Positions 10,457 through 20,765 of a DNA stretch of 64,000 bases are shown here, piece by piece. Origin of the DNA: Chamaelirium japonicum (Eukaryota > Streptophyta > Magnoliopsida > Liliales > Melanthiaceae); NCBI GenBank assembly GCA_947650365.1, contig OX393557.1, positions 46,129,979-46,193,978 on the forward strand, read 5' to 3'. The position numbers were made by a program, and so were the translations under genes. How positions within the stretch are numbered: the stretch's first letter is position 1; each line of letters opens with the position of its first letter. The notes beneath the pieces were generated by a model that saw only the letters and a list, made by a program, of their open reading frames with translations, made no database searches and had not been told where the DNA came from.

Positions 10457-12589
10457 ATGGCCCTGACGAAAACTCCACCGAGCGGGCGCGCCCCGACCGC
10501 GCTAATCGCTTGCTTCTCTCGTCCCCACAAGCCCGACGTCGCCTCCGGAGCCATCGCGTCGGTCGAACCCATCAGCCCGCCGCCGGATCCCCCCGCCGGC
10601 GCCTCCGGCTCCTCTCTGAATTCACGCCTCCACGCCCTCGTCAAATCCGGGCAACACGTATCGGCCCTGTCGGCGTTCAAGGCCATGGCCCGCATGGGCA
10701 TCCCGCCGAGCTACCCCGCTCTCATCGCTCTACTCCCTTGTTTCCTCCGTACCCAGAACCACAAGTCCGCCTTCTCATTGGTCGGCTTGCTGCTCAAGGG
10801 CGGCCACCCCGTCAACACCCTCCTCTTGAATCTCCTGCTCAAGGGGCTCTGCAGTAGCCGCAGCATCGCGAAAGCCCTGGAGCTGTTCGAAGACGTCGGA
10901 AAGAAGTTGATACCCCCTGATGTCATCACTTACAATACCCTCATCAATGGGCTCTGCAAGGAGGGGAGAATGGGAGAAGCCATGGAGTTGTGGGTGCAGA
11001 TGGGGAGAGGGGACGACGGTATCCATCCTAATGTGGTGACCTACACGACGATAATGGACGGTCTCTGCAAAGATGGCAGAGTGGAGAAGGCGCTGGCCTT
11101 GCTGGAGGAGATGCAAGGGAGAGGCCTCGACGCCGATGTGGTTGTCTACAGCGCCCTTATAAGCGGATTCTGCGATGCGGGTCTGATCGACAGAGGCAAG
11201 GAGCTCTTCCATGGGATGTCCCGGAAGGGAATCGCTCCGAATGTGGTGACCTACAGCTGTTTGATCAACGGCCTCTGCAAGGCCGGGCGTTGGGAAGAGG
11301 CTACCGAGATGTTAAACGGCATGGCGGGACGAGGGATTCATCCCGACGTGTACACCTACACTTGTCTGATTGACGGGCTGTGCAAGGATGGATCGGGCAA
11401 GGAGGCGGTGAGGCTGTTGGGTTTGATGGTGGAGAAGGGTGAAGAGCCGAGCACCGTGACATACAATGTCTTGATTAATCAGTTGTGCAAGGAAGGGCTG
11501 ATCGATGATGCTTTGGAGTTCCTGGAGAGGATGGTGGAGCGAGGGAAAATTCCCGATGTCACGACGTATAATACACTGATACTGGGGCTCTGTGATGTGC
11601 ATAGGATCAAGGAGGCGTCGGAAGTGCTCGACAAAATGCTCGATGGTAGATGCAGTGTAGAACCTGATGTGAAGACCTTTAACACACTGATCCACGGGCT
11701 CTGCAAGAAAAATCAGATCGATCGGGCCTTTGATCTTCAACGATTGATGGTGAATAGAGGGTACGCTTGTAATTTGGTGACCTACAATTTGCTTATCGGG
11801 GGGCTCTTCAAGACTAACAAGGTTGGTAGGGCAATGCAGCTCCAAAAGGAGATGGTTCGAATGGGATTGAAGCCGAACTCCTTCACATATAGTATCATGA
11901 TAAATGGTCTCTGCAAAATGAGGCAGGTTACCGTCGCAGAGAGGCTCCTGAGTGAAATGAAGGCTCTCAGAATTAGCCCTAGTGTGTTCGATTATAATGC
12001 GTTGATAGCGCTGATGTGCAAAAACCAGAACATGGAGGGGGCGATGAGTCTGTTCCGTGAATTGAATGATAACTGCAAACCTGATGTTGTCACTTTTAGC
12101 ACGCTGATTGATGGGGCCTGCGATGTTGGTGATCTCGAATCCGCACAAGTGTTGCTTGCGGGTATGCTTCAAAGGGATTTGAATCCTGATCATATAACGT
12201 ATTCAACATTAATAAATGGATTCAGGAGATCAGGACGCATGGAGGAAGCTAAGAGACTGCTGGGGCAGATGATTGCTGCCGGATTGACTCCAGACTTTCT
12301 TGTATATGATTCGCTACTCCGAGGGTTCGGAGCGAAAGGTGAAACAGGAGAAGTTATCAAATTGCTTCATGAAATGGCAGTGAATGATGTGGCTCTTGAT
12401 GTGAAATTGATCTCAACTATCTTGGATTCTCTGTGTTTCAATACGGAAGATCGGACCCTCTTGAAACACTTGCCTACCTTTGCGAATGAAGCATTGGGAG
12501 GGGCGACGCTCTCATGTCATGAACTGCTGAGTAAACTCCAACAGTCTTTCCCTAAGCTCCATTTACAGGTTGCTACTGGCTCCCTGTAA
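10457..12589 (+). CDS. P-class pentatricopeptide repeat (PPR) protein, 710 aa
   Basis: This is an intact, intronless gene. From about residue 57 to near residue 680 it is a string of about 17 PPR motifs of about 35 residues (repeats of the type VVTYNTLIxGLCKxGRxxEA). The spacing is uniform and there are no L/S, E or DYW domains, so it is P class. Such proteins bind organellar RNA in a modular way and act in processing, stability or translation. The first 50 or so residues are Ala/Ser/Pro/Arg-rich and could be a mitochondrial or plastid presequence. From memory, repeat order and wording resemble Arabidopsis At4g28010, which needs an alignment. The ATG used is the first in frame. GC content is very high in the 5' third and falls toward the 3' end, as in many monocot genes. 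Confidence 0.95.
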   Translation: MALTKTPPSGRAPTALIACFSRPHKPDVASGAIASVEPISPPPDPPAGASGSSLNSRLHALVKSGQHVSALSAFKAMARMGIPPSYPALIALLPCFLRTQNHKSAFSLVGLLLKGGHPVNTLLLNLLLKGLCSSRSIAKALELFEDVGKKLIPPDVITYNTLINGLCKEGRMGEAMELWVQMGRGDDGIHPNVVTYTTIMDGLCKDGRVEKALALLEEMQGRGLDADVVVYSALISGFCDAGLIDRGKELFHGMSRKGIAPNVVTYSCLINGLCKAGRWEEATEMLNGMAGRGIHPDVYTYTCLIDGLCKDGSGKEAVRLLGLMVEKGEEPSTVTYNVLINQLCKEGLIDDALEFLERMVERGKIPDVTTYNTLILGLCDVHRIKEASEVLDKMLDGRCSVEPDVKTFNTLIHGLCKKNQIDRAFDLQRLMVNRGYACNLVTYNLLIGGLFKTNKVGRAMQLQKEMVRMGLKPNSFTYSIMINGLCKMRQVTVAERLLSEMKALRISPSVFDYNALIALMCKNQNMEGAMSLFRELNDNCKPDVVTFSTLIDGACDVGDLESAQVLLAGMLQRDLNPDHITYSTLINGFRRSGRMEEAKRLLGQMIAAGLTPDFLVYDSLLRGFGAKGETGEVIKLLHEMAVNDVALDVKLISTILDSLCFNTEDRTLLKHLPTFANEALGGATLSCHELLSKLQQSFPKLHLQVATGSL

Positions 12590-12820
12590 TCTATTTCTTT
12601 GGCAAATATCTCATTTCCTCCTTTGGTGATTGATCTTATTGTTTGGATTGCGCCCTAAAAGCCAATCCATTTCAGCTTTCTTCGGTGATTGATCGTAGTG
12701 TTGGGATTGTGTCATAATACCAGTCTAGATCAGCGTATAGACTACTATATATTTGTAAAATTTTGTTGCACTATGTGGGTTCACTTTAGTCACTCATAGT
12801 GGGTGACCAGGAGACCAGTG

Positions 12821-13122
12821 AAATGGAAGCCTCTCTCCCGTGTTGTGACACGTGGACTTCTTTTAAAGAGCCATAATTCTTCTTCCGTGTGTGAACACGG
12901 CTCTCTTTTAAATCCATTTAAAAATCTACCATAAAGATGATAAATTTTCATTCAATGGTATTTAATGGTCATTTGATGTTATCTCTCTCTTTCATTCTCT
13001 CTCTCTCTAACAAGTGAATCACACTCACTTCACATTTCACACTTCTTCGAACAGTCGCGATGTCGTCTTTGCCAAATGGCACGCATCAAGTACATTTGGG
13101 CATTGCCTGGGCTTCTTACTAG
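12821..13122 (+). mobile_element. Non-autonomous Helitron, copy A (5' end eroded)
   Basis: About 300 bp related to copies B and C. The first recognisable bases are AAATGGAAGCC, and the TCTATACTA start is lost. The 3' end has the GGGCATTGCCTGGG hairpin region, then CTTA and CTAG followed by T, matching the Helitron CTRR-T terminus. The segment has no coding capacity. Confidence 0.7.
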
Positions 13123-13129
13123 TCTATAC

Positions 13130-13244
13130 TCTATACTAAAATGGAAGCCTCTCTCCCATGTTGTGACACGTGGACGTCTTTTAAAGAGTTAGAATTCTTC
13201 TTCCGTGTGTGAACGCGGCTCCTTTTTAAATCCATTTAAAAACC
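13130..13244 (+). mobile_element. Helitron copy B, 5' part (split by the Tat element)
   Basis: It starts TCTATACTAAAATGG as copy C does and runs to the target site AAACC. It continues on the far side of the retrotransposon at 27011. The last five bases (13240-13244) are the left TSD. Confidence 0.78.
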
Positions 13245-13281
13245 TGTGGGTGCAAATTTTGGTAAGAAGGTTGCCAAACAG

Positions 13282-13570
13282 CGGGACCCACTGGCCCTGC
13301 CTGGTGGGCCCCCGGAGACTACCACGGGACCCACCGGCCCCGCCTGGTAGGCCCCCCGGAGACTACCACGGGACCCACTGGCCCTGCCTGGTGGGCTCCC
13401 GGAGACTACCACGGGACCCACCGGCCCTGCCTGGTGGGCCCCCGGAGACTACAACGGGACCCACCGGCCCTGCCTGGTGGGCCCACGAGGACCACCACGG
13501 GACCCACCGGCCCTGCCTGGTGGGCCCACGAGGACTATCGCTGGACCCACCGGCCCTGCCTGGTGGGACC
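13282..13570 (+). repeat. 43-bp minisatellite in the 5' LTR, about 7 units
   Basis: Tandem units of the form GGGACCCACCGGCCCTGCCT + GGTGGGC... vary at a few positions, and the last units change to CACGAGGAC. The 3' LTR has one unit more. Overlapping ORFs on both strands arise only because 43-bp repeats shift frame. They are not genes. Confidence 0.9.
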
Positions 13571-13675
13571 AAGAGCCTGTGGAATCCCCCAGAAGACGGT
13601 AGCGGGGCCCACCAGCTTTACCTGGAGGATCCCCAGATGCTGCAGCAGAAACCGCCATTTACCACCAGAGAATCC

Positions 13676-13683
13676 TATAAATA
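13676..13683 (+). promoter_or_regulatory. TATA box of the Tat LTR
   Basis: TATAAATA follows the minisatellite and is kept in the 3' LTR copy. It is the likely core promoter for the genomic RNA. Confidence 0.7.
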
Positions 13684-14114
13684 GCAGAGCCTTCGAATGT
13701 AAAAAGATCGGATTTTCAAAACTTGAAACTCCAGAACTCAAACCAGAGCTCTGAAAACAGATCAGTGCCATCATCTAATATCTGTCTCAGAAACCTCTAT
13801 CTCCTCTTACCCTCTACCTCACCTTGATTTTCTTCTTGTCTTTGAACAAGTCGAAGAAACTTCAGTGACACTCGGCCTGTCGAGGTCACTTCGAAACAAG
13901 TGTTAGTGAATTCGGGTTGCTCCCTATAGCACGGAGACGTAGGCTTCGGCTGAACTCCGAGATCACTTCTCGTGTCAATTCTCTCTGGTTGTTTCTCTGT
14001 TAGCATATCAAAAGCTGCAACTCCAATCGATAGATCAAACAACGATCTTCGACTTCAACTTCAATTGACTGGTGAGGCGAGGTCTTCGGGTCGGCACGAA
14101 GATTTTCCCCCACA

Positions 14115-14135
14115 GTTTGGCGCCGTCTGTGGGAT
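14115..14135 (+). promoter_or_regulatory. Primer binding site of the Tat element
   Basis: TTTGGCGCCGTCTGTGGGA directly follows the LTR end. The TGGCGCC start pairs with a tRNA 3' end of the GGCGCCA type. The exact tRNA was not identified. Confidence 0.75.
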
Positions 14136-14276
14136 CCGAGCAAAAAGTCGAGCTCTCCGCTACTACTTGATCGGTTGAGCATACAACCGATCTTGATAGT
14201 CAAACTTCCTCGCCCCCTCGGCTGATCAGACAACTGATCGGACGTCGGCACTCTCGTTGCACCTTTCGCTCTCTGA

Positions 14277-16745
14277 ATGGCGAGGACGAAACATCAGGGT
14301 CAACCAGAAGGAAGTAACACTCAACAACAAGCTCGTCCTGAGACTCGATCAATGAGTCAAAGGCTCAACTTCGGACAGCCCCTTGCTGTTCCTGAGATGG
14401 GGGTTCGCTCGGGGAGCGAAAGATCTGTCGATCGATCGATCGCCCATCCTGCCCGGCAATCAATTGGGCAAACAGTCCCCGCTCCTGCTGAAGACCCTCC
14501 ATCGACCTACCAAATTTCTGCGGTCGACTTCCAACTGCTCCAATTGGCGAAGCAAAATGCTACTCTCACCGCTGAGAGGGATGCTCTTAAGAAAGCAGCT
14601 TCCGAGGTTGGGATCGCTCTACATATTCCCTCTGCAAGTGAGAGGGTCGATCTTCCTCGACATTCAATCCACTCCGAGCAACGGAGGTCAATGGGCAATG
14701 CTGCCCTCGAGAGGATTCGACGCGACCCAACTCCCTCTGCTGCCCCCTGGAAGCAAAGTGTTTGGGACCGCCTCGACGACGAGTCCTCCCAATCATCTTC
14801 TGGCCGCAACTGCGACAAGAGGGCACCTTCAAAGCTCAACATACAAAGGAAGCACCAAATGAAAGGCGCTCCTTCAAAGAGTAGAGTCTCCCCTTCCATT
14901 CCACTTCAACGTGGACTTGGATCGGACCTTAGACACCGACTTCAACCGGCAAATACTTCAATGCCCGAGCAAGACCTTGCGATCTTGCCTCTTGACCCAC
15001 CTCTAGGTCGAGGACATGGTCGCAGGGATGGGTATTCCTCCGCCGGACCTCTCCATCGAAGCCTATTCGAATCAACATTTCCAAGGGGATGGAGAACTCC
15101 CACTCTCCCAAAATTCAATTGCATCAGAGGAGATCCAACTCTCCATATCCTCGCATTCAAGCAAGCACTAACGCCGCACGAAGAAGAAAACAACGTGCTC
15201 TGCCGCACCTTCGCAGGAAGTCTCGATGAGCCGTCACTCGACTGGTATCACAATCTCCGAGCTGGGTCCATCACCCAGTTTGGTGTTTTGGCTAACTTAT
15301 TTGTGCAGCATTATCAGCTCGATCTGAAGCCCGAGAAGAAGCTCGACTCTCTCTATCGGCTAAGGATGGGTGCTGACGAGACTCTCCGAAGTTTCACTAG
15401 GAGATTTTGCAACGAGCATGCTGCCCTCTCTGGAAGACATCTGGATGATGAAGCCATCATGTTGGCTTTCCAGAACGCTCTCTGCTTCGATCTACACATC
15501 TACAACGACTTCATCCGTAATCCCCCTCCTTCTCTGGGTGCTATGTTCGATCGAATCCAGAGAGAGATCGAGGTCGAAGATGATCAAGTCGCTCGGAAAG
15601 GGCGAGAAACAAAGAGAAGGCCTACTGAGAGAGAAGCTCCAAAGTATGCTGCAAAAGCTCACAACGCTGAGGCGGCAGCCCCTCCAGCCAACAAACGATC
15701 AAAGAATGATATGCGTCGATCTCCGACGAAGACCACTTTCACCGAGTGGAATTTACCTGTTGAACAGATCCTTGACCGCATTCAACACGAAGAATTCCTT
15801 CGAAGGCCCAATCCACTTCAGCCGAACACAAAGTTCACGGCCGACAAAACTGTTTATTGCGATTTCCATCGAAGCCATGGCCATTCCACCGATCGGTGCT
15901 ATCGGCTAAAGTTTCATCTCGAAGACTTGCTGAGAGAAGGCCATCTCCATAAATTCACCAGAGAAGGACAAGATCAACGTCGATCCTCTGCAAAGGGGAA
16001 AGAGGCTTGCTGGATTCATCAGATCTCTTCCAACCCATCACCTCTCACCGAGAATGCCAATATCTTTGGCATTCATGGATCATTGCACAATCAATCAGTG
16101 ACCGGGAAGGAAGTCGATCGGCAGATTAGGCGCATCTTCCATGTTCGATCTACTGCAAACAAAGAAGATACCTGGATCGAGAAGCCCATCGAAGGTCTTG
16201 CTTGGCCGTCCATCGTCTTCAACGACACTGATCTTCAAGGAGTTCATACTCCACATCGAGACCCCCTGGTTTTGAAACTCATCATCGACGGAAGCACCGT
16301 CAATCGAATCCTCATCGACACCGGGAGTTCTATCGACATTATGTTCTCGGATTGCTTCAAGCGTCTGGGACATAGATACTCAAGCCTCGACGTCATCCCT
16401 ACCGTGATCACTGGCTTTAACGGTGAGCAAAGCATCACTGTGGGCGAATCGAGATTCACTCTAGACCTTAGCCGAGAGACTAGAGTCTCGGTGAGGTTTG
16501 CAATAGTCGAAGGAGTGTCTAGCTACAACGCCATCCTCGGGCGACCATTCCTCCACCAGATCAATGCCATCTCCTCTTCTTATCACCAACTACTCAAGTT
16601 TGCAACGGGAGAAGGCATCGTCTGCATTCGAGGCGATCAACAAGCTGGAAGGTCTTGTGAGGCTGCTGCGGCTAAGACAGATCGAAAGATCAACATTGCT
16701 CCTCCAAAGCGACCACGAGATGAAGCTGGTCCCTCTTCCAAATAG
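14277..16745 (+). CDS. Tat-type Gag-protease polyprotein, 822 aa
   Basis: An intact reading frame. Residues 1-260 are low-complexity and basic. About 275-440 is the retrotransposon gag capsid domain (LDWYHNL, SLYRLRMGADETLRSFTRRF). About 527-541 is an atypical zinc knuckle with Cys-His-His-Cys spacing (CDFHRSHGHSTDRC), usual in Tat Gag. About 670-780 is an aspartic protease with catalytic LIDTGSS near residue 679 and the later AILGRPF. Gag packages the RNA and the protease matures the polyprotein. The frame ends at TAG 16743-16745. The same frame stays open and coding downstream, so this stop lies between protease and pol. Confidence 0.95.
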   Translation: MARTKHQGQPEGSNTQQQARPETRSMSQRLNFGQPLAVPEMGVRSGSERSVDRSIAHPARQSIGQTVPAPAEDPPSTYQISAVDFQLLQLAKQNATLTAERDALKKAASEVGIALHIPSASERVDLPRHSIHSEQRRSMGNAALERIRRDPTPSAAPWKQSVWDRLDDESSQSSSGRNCDKRAPSKLNIQRKHQMKGAPSKSRVSPSIPLQRGLGSDLRHRLQPANTSMPEQDLAILPLDPPLGRGHGRRDGYSSAGPLHRSLFESTFPRGWRTPTLPKFNCIRGDPTLHILAFKQALTPHEEENNVLCRTFAGSLDEPSLDWYHNLRAGSITQFGVLANLFVQHYQLDLKPEKKLDSLYRLRMGADETLRSFTRRFCNEHAALSGRHLDDEAIMLAFQNALCFDLHIYNDFIRNPPPSLGAMFDRIQREIEVEDDQVARKGRETKRRPTEREAPKYAAKAHNAEAAAPPANKRSKNDMRRSPTKTTFTEWNLPVEQILDRIQHEEFLRRPNPLQPNTKFTADKTVYCDFHRSHGHSTDRCYRLKFHLEDLLREGHLHKFTREGQDQRRSSAKGKEACWIHQISSNPSPLTENANIFGIHGSLHNQSVTGKEVDRQIRRIFHVRSTANKEDTWIEKPIEGLAWPSIVFNDTDLQGVHTPHRDPLVLKLIIDGSTVNRILIDTGSSIDIMFSDCFKRLGHRYSSLDVIPTVITGFNGEQSITVGESRFTLDLSRETRVSVRFAIVEGVSSYNAILGRPFLHQINAISSSYHQLLKFATGEGIVCIRGDQQAGRSCEAAAAKTDRKINIAPPKRPRDEAGPSSK

Positions 16746-16751
16746 CAATTA
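16743..16751 (+). promoter_or_regulatory. Candidate translational readthrough site (TAG CAA TTA)
   Basis: The gag-pro stop is followed by CAA TTA, which matches the UAG-CAR-YYA context of the tobamovirus leaky stop. Pol continues in the same frame, and residues after the stop look like the normal Tat linker and RT N-terminus (ending ...NIDVFAWCFEDMPGI). Suppression would yield Gag-Pro and a minority of Gag-Pro-Pol. This is inferred from sequence and not tested. Confidence 0.6.
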
Positions 16752-19700
16752 AAGGAGATTCCGCTGACCGAACCTCCACCAATCGAATGGGAAGCATCAC
16801 CTTCAATTGAAAAAATCATCCCAATCAACATCGGCAGCAAAGATCTCCCTCGACAAACTTTTATTGGTACCGGTCTTAGCGATGCAGAAGCGCAAGACAT
16901 GATATCCTTCCTCCAGTCCAATATCGACGTCTTCGCTTGGTGCTTCGAAGACATGCCTGGGATCAATCCAGATGACGCCTGCCACCGGCTCGCGATCAAA
17001 GAAGAAGTGAAGCCTGTCAAGCAAAAGCCACGCACCATCCGACCAGAGCTACAGGTTGCTGTTCAAGAAGAGATCACCAAGCTACTCGCAGCAGGCTTCA
17101 TCCGTGAAGTAGAGTATCCTACTTGGATCTCTAACATAGTTGATATTCCTAAAAAGAATGGAAGGTCAGAGTCTGCATCGACTTCACCAATCTCAACAAA
17201 GCGTGTCCCAAAGACCCATTCCCCATGCCAAGGATTGATAGACTCGTCGATGCCACTGCTGGCCACGAGCTATTGTCTTTCATGGATGGGTACTCTGGAT
17301 ACAATCAAATTCTACTTCATCCGGATGATCAAGAGAAGACATGTTTTGTGACTAGCCGAGGTCTCTACTGCTACAATGTAATGCCATTCGGCCTCAAAAA
17401 CGCTGGATCCACCTATCAAAGGTTAGTCACAAAGATGTTTGAAGATCAGATCGGTCGCAACGTCAAAGTCTACGTCGATGATCTCCTCACCAAGAGTTCC
17501 ACTCGAGGGAAACATCTATCCGATCTGGCAGAAACCTTTCAAGTCCTCCGAAAGTATCGTATGAAGCTCAATCCAGCCAAATGTGCCTTTGGAGTTCAAT
17601 CGGGCAAATTCCTGGGTCATCTTGTGACCAGGAGGGGCATTGAAGCCAATCCCGATCAAATTCGAGCCATCCTCGACATGCCATCGCCTACCAATCGGAA
17701 GGAAGTGCAACGCCTCACTGGAAGACTTGCTGCCCTCAATCGATTCATCTCAAAGTCCTTCGATAAGTGTAAACCACTCTTCGACAAACTACGGAAGGCG
17801 GACACTTCAGAGTGGAGTTCAACTTGCGAAGAAGCTTTTCAAAGCATCAAGAGATATCTGGTGCATGCTCCTATCCTGACTGCTCCACTTCCAAAAGAAG
17901 ACTTGTGGCTTTATCTCGCCGTGACCGATCAAGCAATCAGCGCGGTCCTAATCAGTAGAAGAGAAGGCGTCGAGCATCCAGTCTATTATATCAGCCACAC
18001 TCTTCTTCCAGCTGAAACTCGCTACTCAAAAACTGAGAAGGTCATCTTGGCCTTGCTCACTGCATCGCGTCGTCTCCAACCATACTTCGTCTCCCACCAG
18101 ATCACTGTCATTTCAGAACACTCGCTCAAAGATATCATTGACAAAGCTGGTCGAGCTAGTCGTATGACCAAATGGGTGATCGAAATGAGTGCTCTGGGGA
18201 TTCAGTTCGAATCTCGCACTTCTATCAAAGGTCAAGCTGTTGCTGATTTTCCAGCTGACTTTCCAGTTGAAGACCCCATCACTTGGGAAGAAGATGTCGA
18301 CATGCGCTTAGAAGATGAGGACAATACTCCGATCAACTTTGCAACAAAAATTGATCCAAGTCTCGAAGCTATTGCTGCAACTCCTCCATGGAAGCTTTAT
18401 ACTGATGGAGCTTCAAGTTGGATCGGTTCGGGAACTGGGATAGTCTTAGTATCCCCCGAACTTGATCATCTACAGAAGGCCACTCTCCTAGGGTTCAACG
18501 CCACCAACAACAAAGCCGAATACGAAGCACTCATTTTCGGACTCGAAATGGCAGAATCCCTGGGGGTAGATCGAATCATCGTCTATAGCGACTCCCAGTT
18601 GATCATAAGGCAAATCAATGGAGAGTATACAGCTCGAGAAGAAAGAATGCAACTCTATTTGGCCTTAGTACGACGTCTCCAACAGCATTTTACTAATGCC
18701 GAATTCATTCAAATCCCAAGAGCAGAAAACCGAGAGGCAGATGCCTTAGCCAATGCTGCCTCAGTTCTCGGAGACTCACTCGGGGAAAAACAAATACAGA
18801 TCGATTATCAAGAGGTGCCCAAGACCATCCCCGATCAACAGATCCATGCCACTACAAAAAGATCTGGGGGTGGAGATCAATTGATGTTGAACCTTACTAC
18901 TGCAAATGAAATTGAAGATTGGAGACAGTCAATTTTTGACTTCTTCAAATATGGCAAAGTACCAGAAGATCCCAATCAAGCACGAAGACTTCAAAGGAAA
19001 CTTCCTTGCTATACTATTCAAGGAGAAGATCTATATTTTAAATCTCACAACGGGATGTTACTCAAGTGCCTTGGTCCCGAGCAAGCACAAACAATCCTAA
19101 TTGATATCCACACTGGAGCTTGTGGGAATCATTCGGGAGAAAGATCTCTTGAAGCCAAGACGAAGCTACAAGGATACTACTGGCCAACAATGGCAAGGGA
19201 TGCTCAGCAAGTTGTTCAAAGATGCGAGCCATGCCAACGACACGCTCGAGCAATTCATCTCCCTGCAGATGAACTCCATCAACTATCAAGTCCCTGGCCT
19301 TTCCATCAATGGGGGTTGGATTTCTTGGGTCCATTCCCACCAACTCCGAGCAAGAAGAAGTATCTACTGTTGGCCACTGATTACTTCACCAAATGGGTTG
19401 AAGCCGTGCCACTCTTTCGAGAGACCGATGATGAAGTGATCAAGTTCATTCGACATAACATCTTCTTAAGGTTTGGTACACCTCAAGTTCTTGTTGCCGA
19501 CAACGGAGCTCAATTCAACTCTGACAAGTTCCGTGAGTTCTGTCTGAACAACAGAATCAAGCTCTTTTATTCAACTCCAAGATATCCTCAATGCAATGGT
19601 CAAGCTGAAACCTCCAATAGAGCTATTCTTGGTATACTCAAGAAGAAACTCAATGACAAGAAGGGATTATGGGAACAAGTCCTACCTGAAGTTCTCTGGG

Positions 19701-20155
19701 GATATCGCACAACTCCGAGAAGATCCACTGGGTTCTCTCCTTTCCGTCTGACTTATGGATCGGAAGCAGTACTCCCAACAGAAAGCATATCAAATACTCT
19801 GAAGACCAGGGCAATTGAAGAAGGAATCAACGAAGAGCTTCGGATCAATGATCTAGACTTCTCTGAAGAACTACGAGACCAAGCCTCCCTTCGTGTGGCC
19901 AAGTATCAGCAGAAGATCAAACGAGCCTATGATGAGAAAGTCTACAAACGGCAATTCCCAATCGGCAGTCTAGTCCTTAGAGCGGTCTTCTACAACACGA
20001 AGGAACATAGCAGTGGGAAGCTTGCTCCCAACTGGGAAGGTCCATATATTATCGAATCAGTTGGAGGCAAAGGCTCTTACAGACTGATCTCACCAGAAGG
20101 AGATAGATTGCCTCGAGCTTAGAATTCTAGACATCTCAAGTTGTTCTATCCATGA
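16746..20155 (+). pseudogene. Tat-type pol (RT, RNase H, aRNase H, integrase), frameshifted
   Basis: It continues in the gag-pro frame to about 17163. There one base appears lost: AATGGAAGGTCAGAGTC, where NG-K-W-RVC is expected. The rest reads in another frame from 17166 to 20122. RT has YVDDLLTKS near 17473. A first RNase H follows at about 17900-18060. The archaeal-type RNase H is at about 18390-18790 (YTDGASS, NNKAEYEAL, YSDSQL). The integrase zinc finger is at about 19110-19240 (CEPCQRH) and the core D, D, E near 19317, 19498 and 19606. A TAG at 20120-20122 replaces the conserved Trp of the integrase tail. The natural end would be the TGA at 20153-20155. Two small lesions therefore disable an otherwise well-kept enzyme. 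Confidence 0.93.
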
Positions 20156-20269
20156 TGTAAATACCATGATGAATAAAGTTCTCTTTCAAATGTTCTAATA
20201 TGCAAGTGTTCAGCTTTTCAATTTAATTTCTGAAGCAGTTTCAAATTATCCATATTCAAATTACCAAGT

Positions 20270-20590
20270 CTTTTAACAAGTTTGAGTGTTAGAGTTGCGA
20301 CTCAACCCCTTACTAGCAAATGTTAAACTGACCATATTCAAGTTACCAAGTCTTTTAACAAGTTTGGGTGTTAGAGTTGCTACTCAACCCCTTACTGGCA
20401 AATGTTAAACTGACCTTCAAATTTCAATATTCAATTTCAATCAATTTCGATATCGTCTAACAGGTTTGGGTGCTTGAGTTGCGACTCAACCCCTCACATA
20501 CAAGTGTTACACGAATTCAAGTTCAATTTTCAAGTTACAATAAGTTTGGGTAATCGAGTTGCGACTCGACCCCTTACATTCAAAAGATTG
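20270..20590 (+). repeat. About four tandem copies of an 80-100 bp repeat after pol
   Basis: Each copy contains AAGTTTGGGTG followed by GAGTTGCGACTC (inverted arms GAGT/ACTC) and ACCCCTTAC. Copies start near 20281, 20361, 20464 and 20545. The sequence is AT-rich and non-coding, and lies between the pol end and the 3' end of the antisense gene. Confidence 0.75.
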
Positions 20591-20765
20591 TATCTATTCC
20601 AATGCTATCCAATACATGATATTCAAAGACATTCAACTCAAGAGACATTCAATTTCCAAACACCAAAAAGATCTTTTGATTATCAAAATTTGCCAAGTAC
20701 AATGTTGAGCTACTACATGTCAAAAGTTTACAAGTGTAAACAACAGAGAAAAAGGTAGAAATACA

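Larger units (their letters stand above)
13245..14114 (+). repeat. 5' LTR of the Tat element (870 bp)
   Basis: It matches 26093-27005. U3 carries a 43-bp GC-rich minisatellite and a TATA box at 13676. The LTR ends CCCCCACA directly before the PBS. Confidence 0.95.

Noticed and set aside
10775..12193. Minus-strand ORFs of 145 and 293 aa under the PPR gene
   Set aside because: Shadows of the PPR coding strand with no family features.
13205..13684. Long proline- and glycine-rich ORFs on both strands of the LTR (also 26098-26575)
   Set aside because: They are the 43-bp minisatellite read in all frames. There is no independent coding signal.
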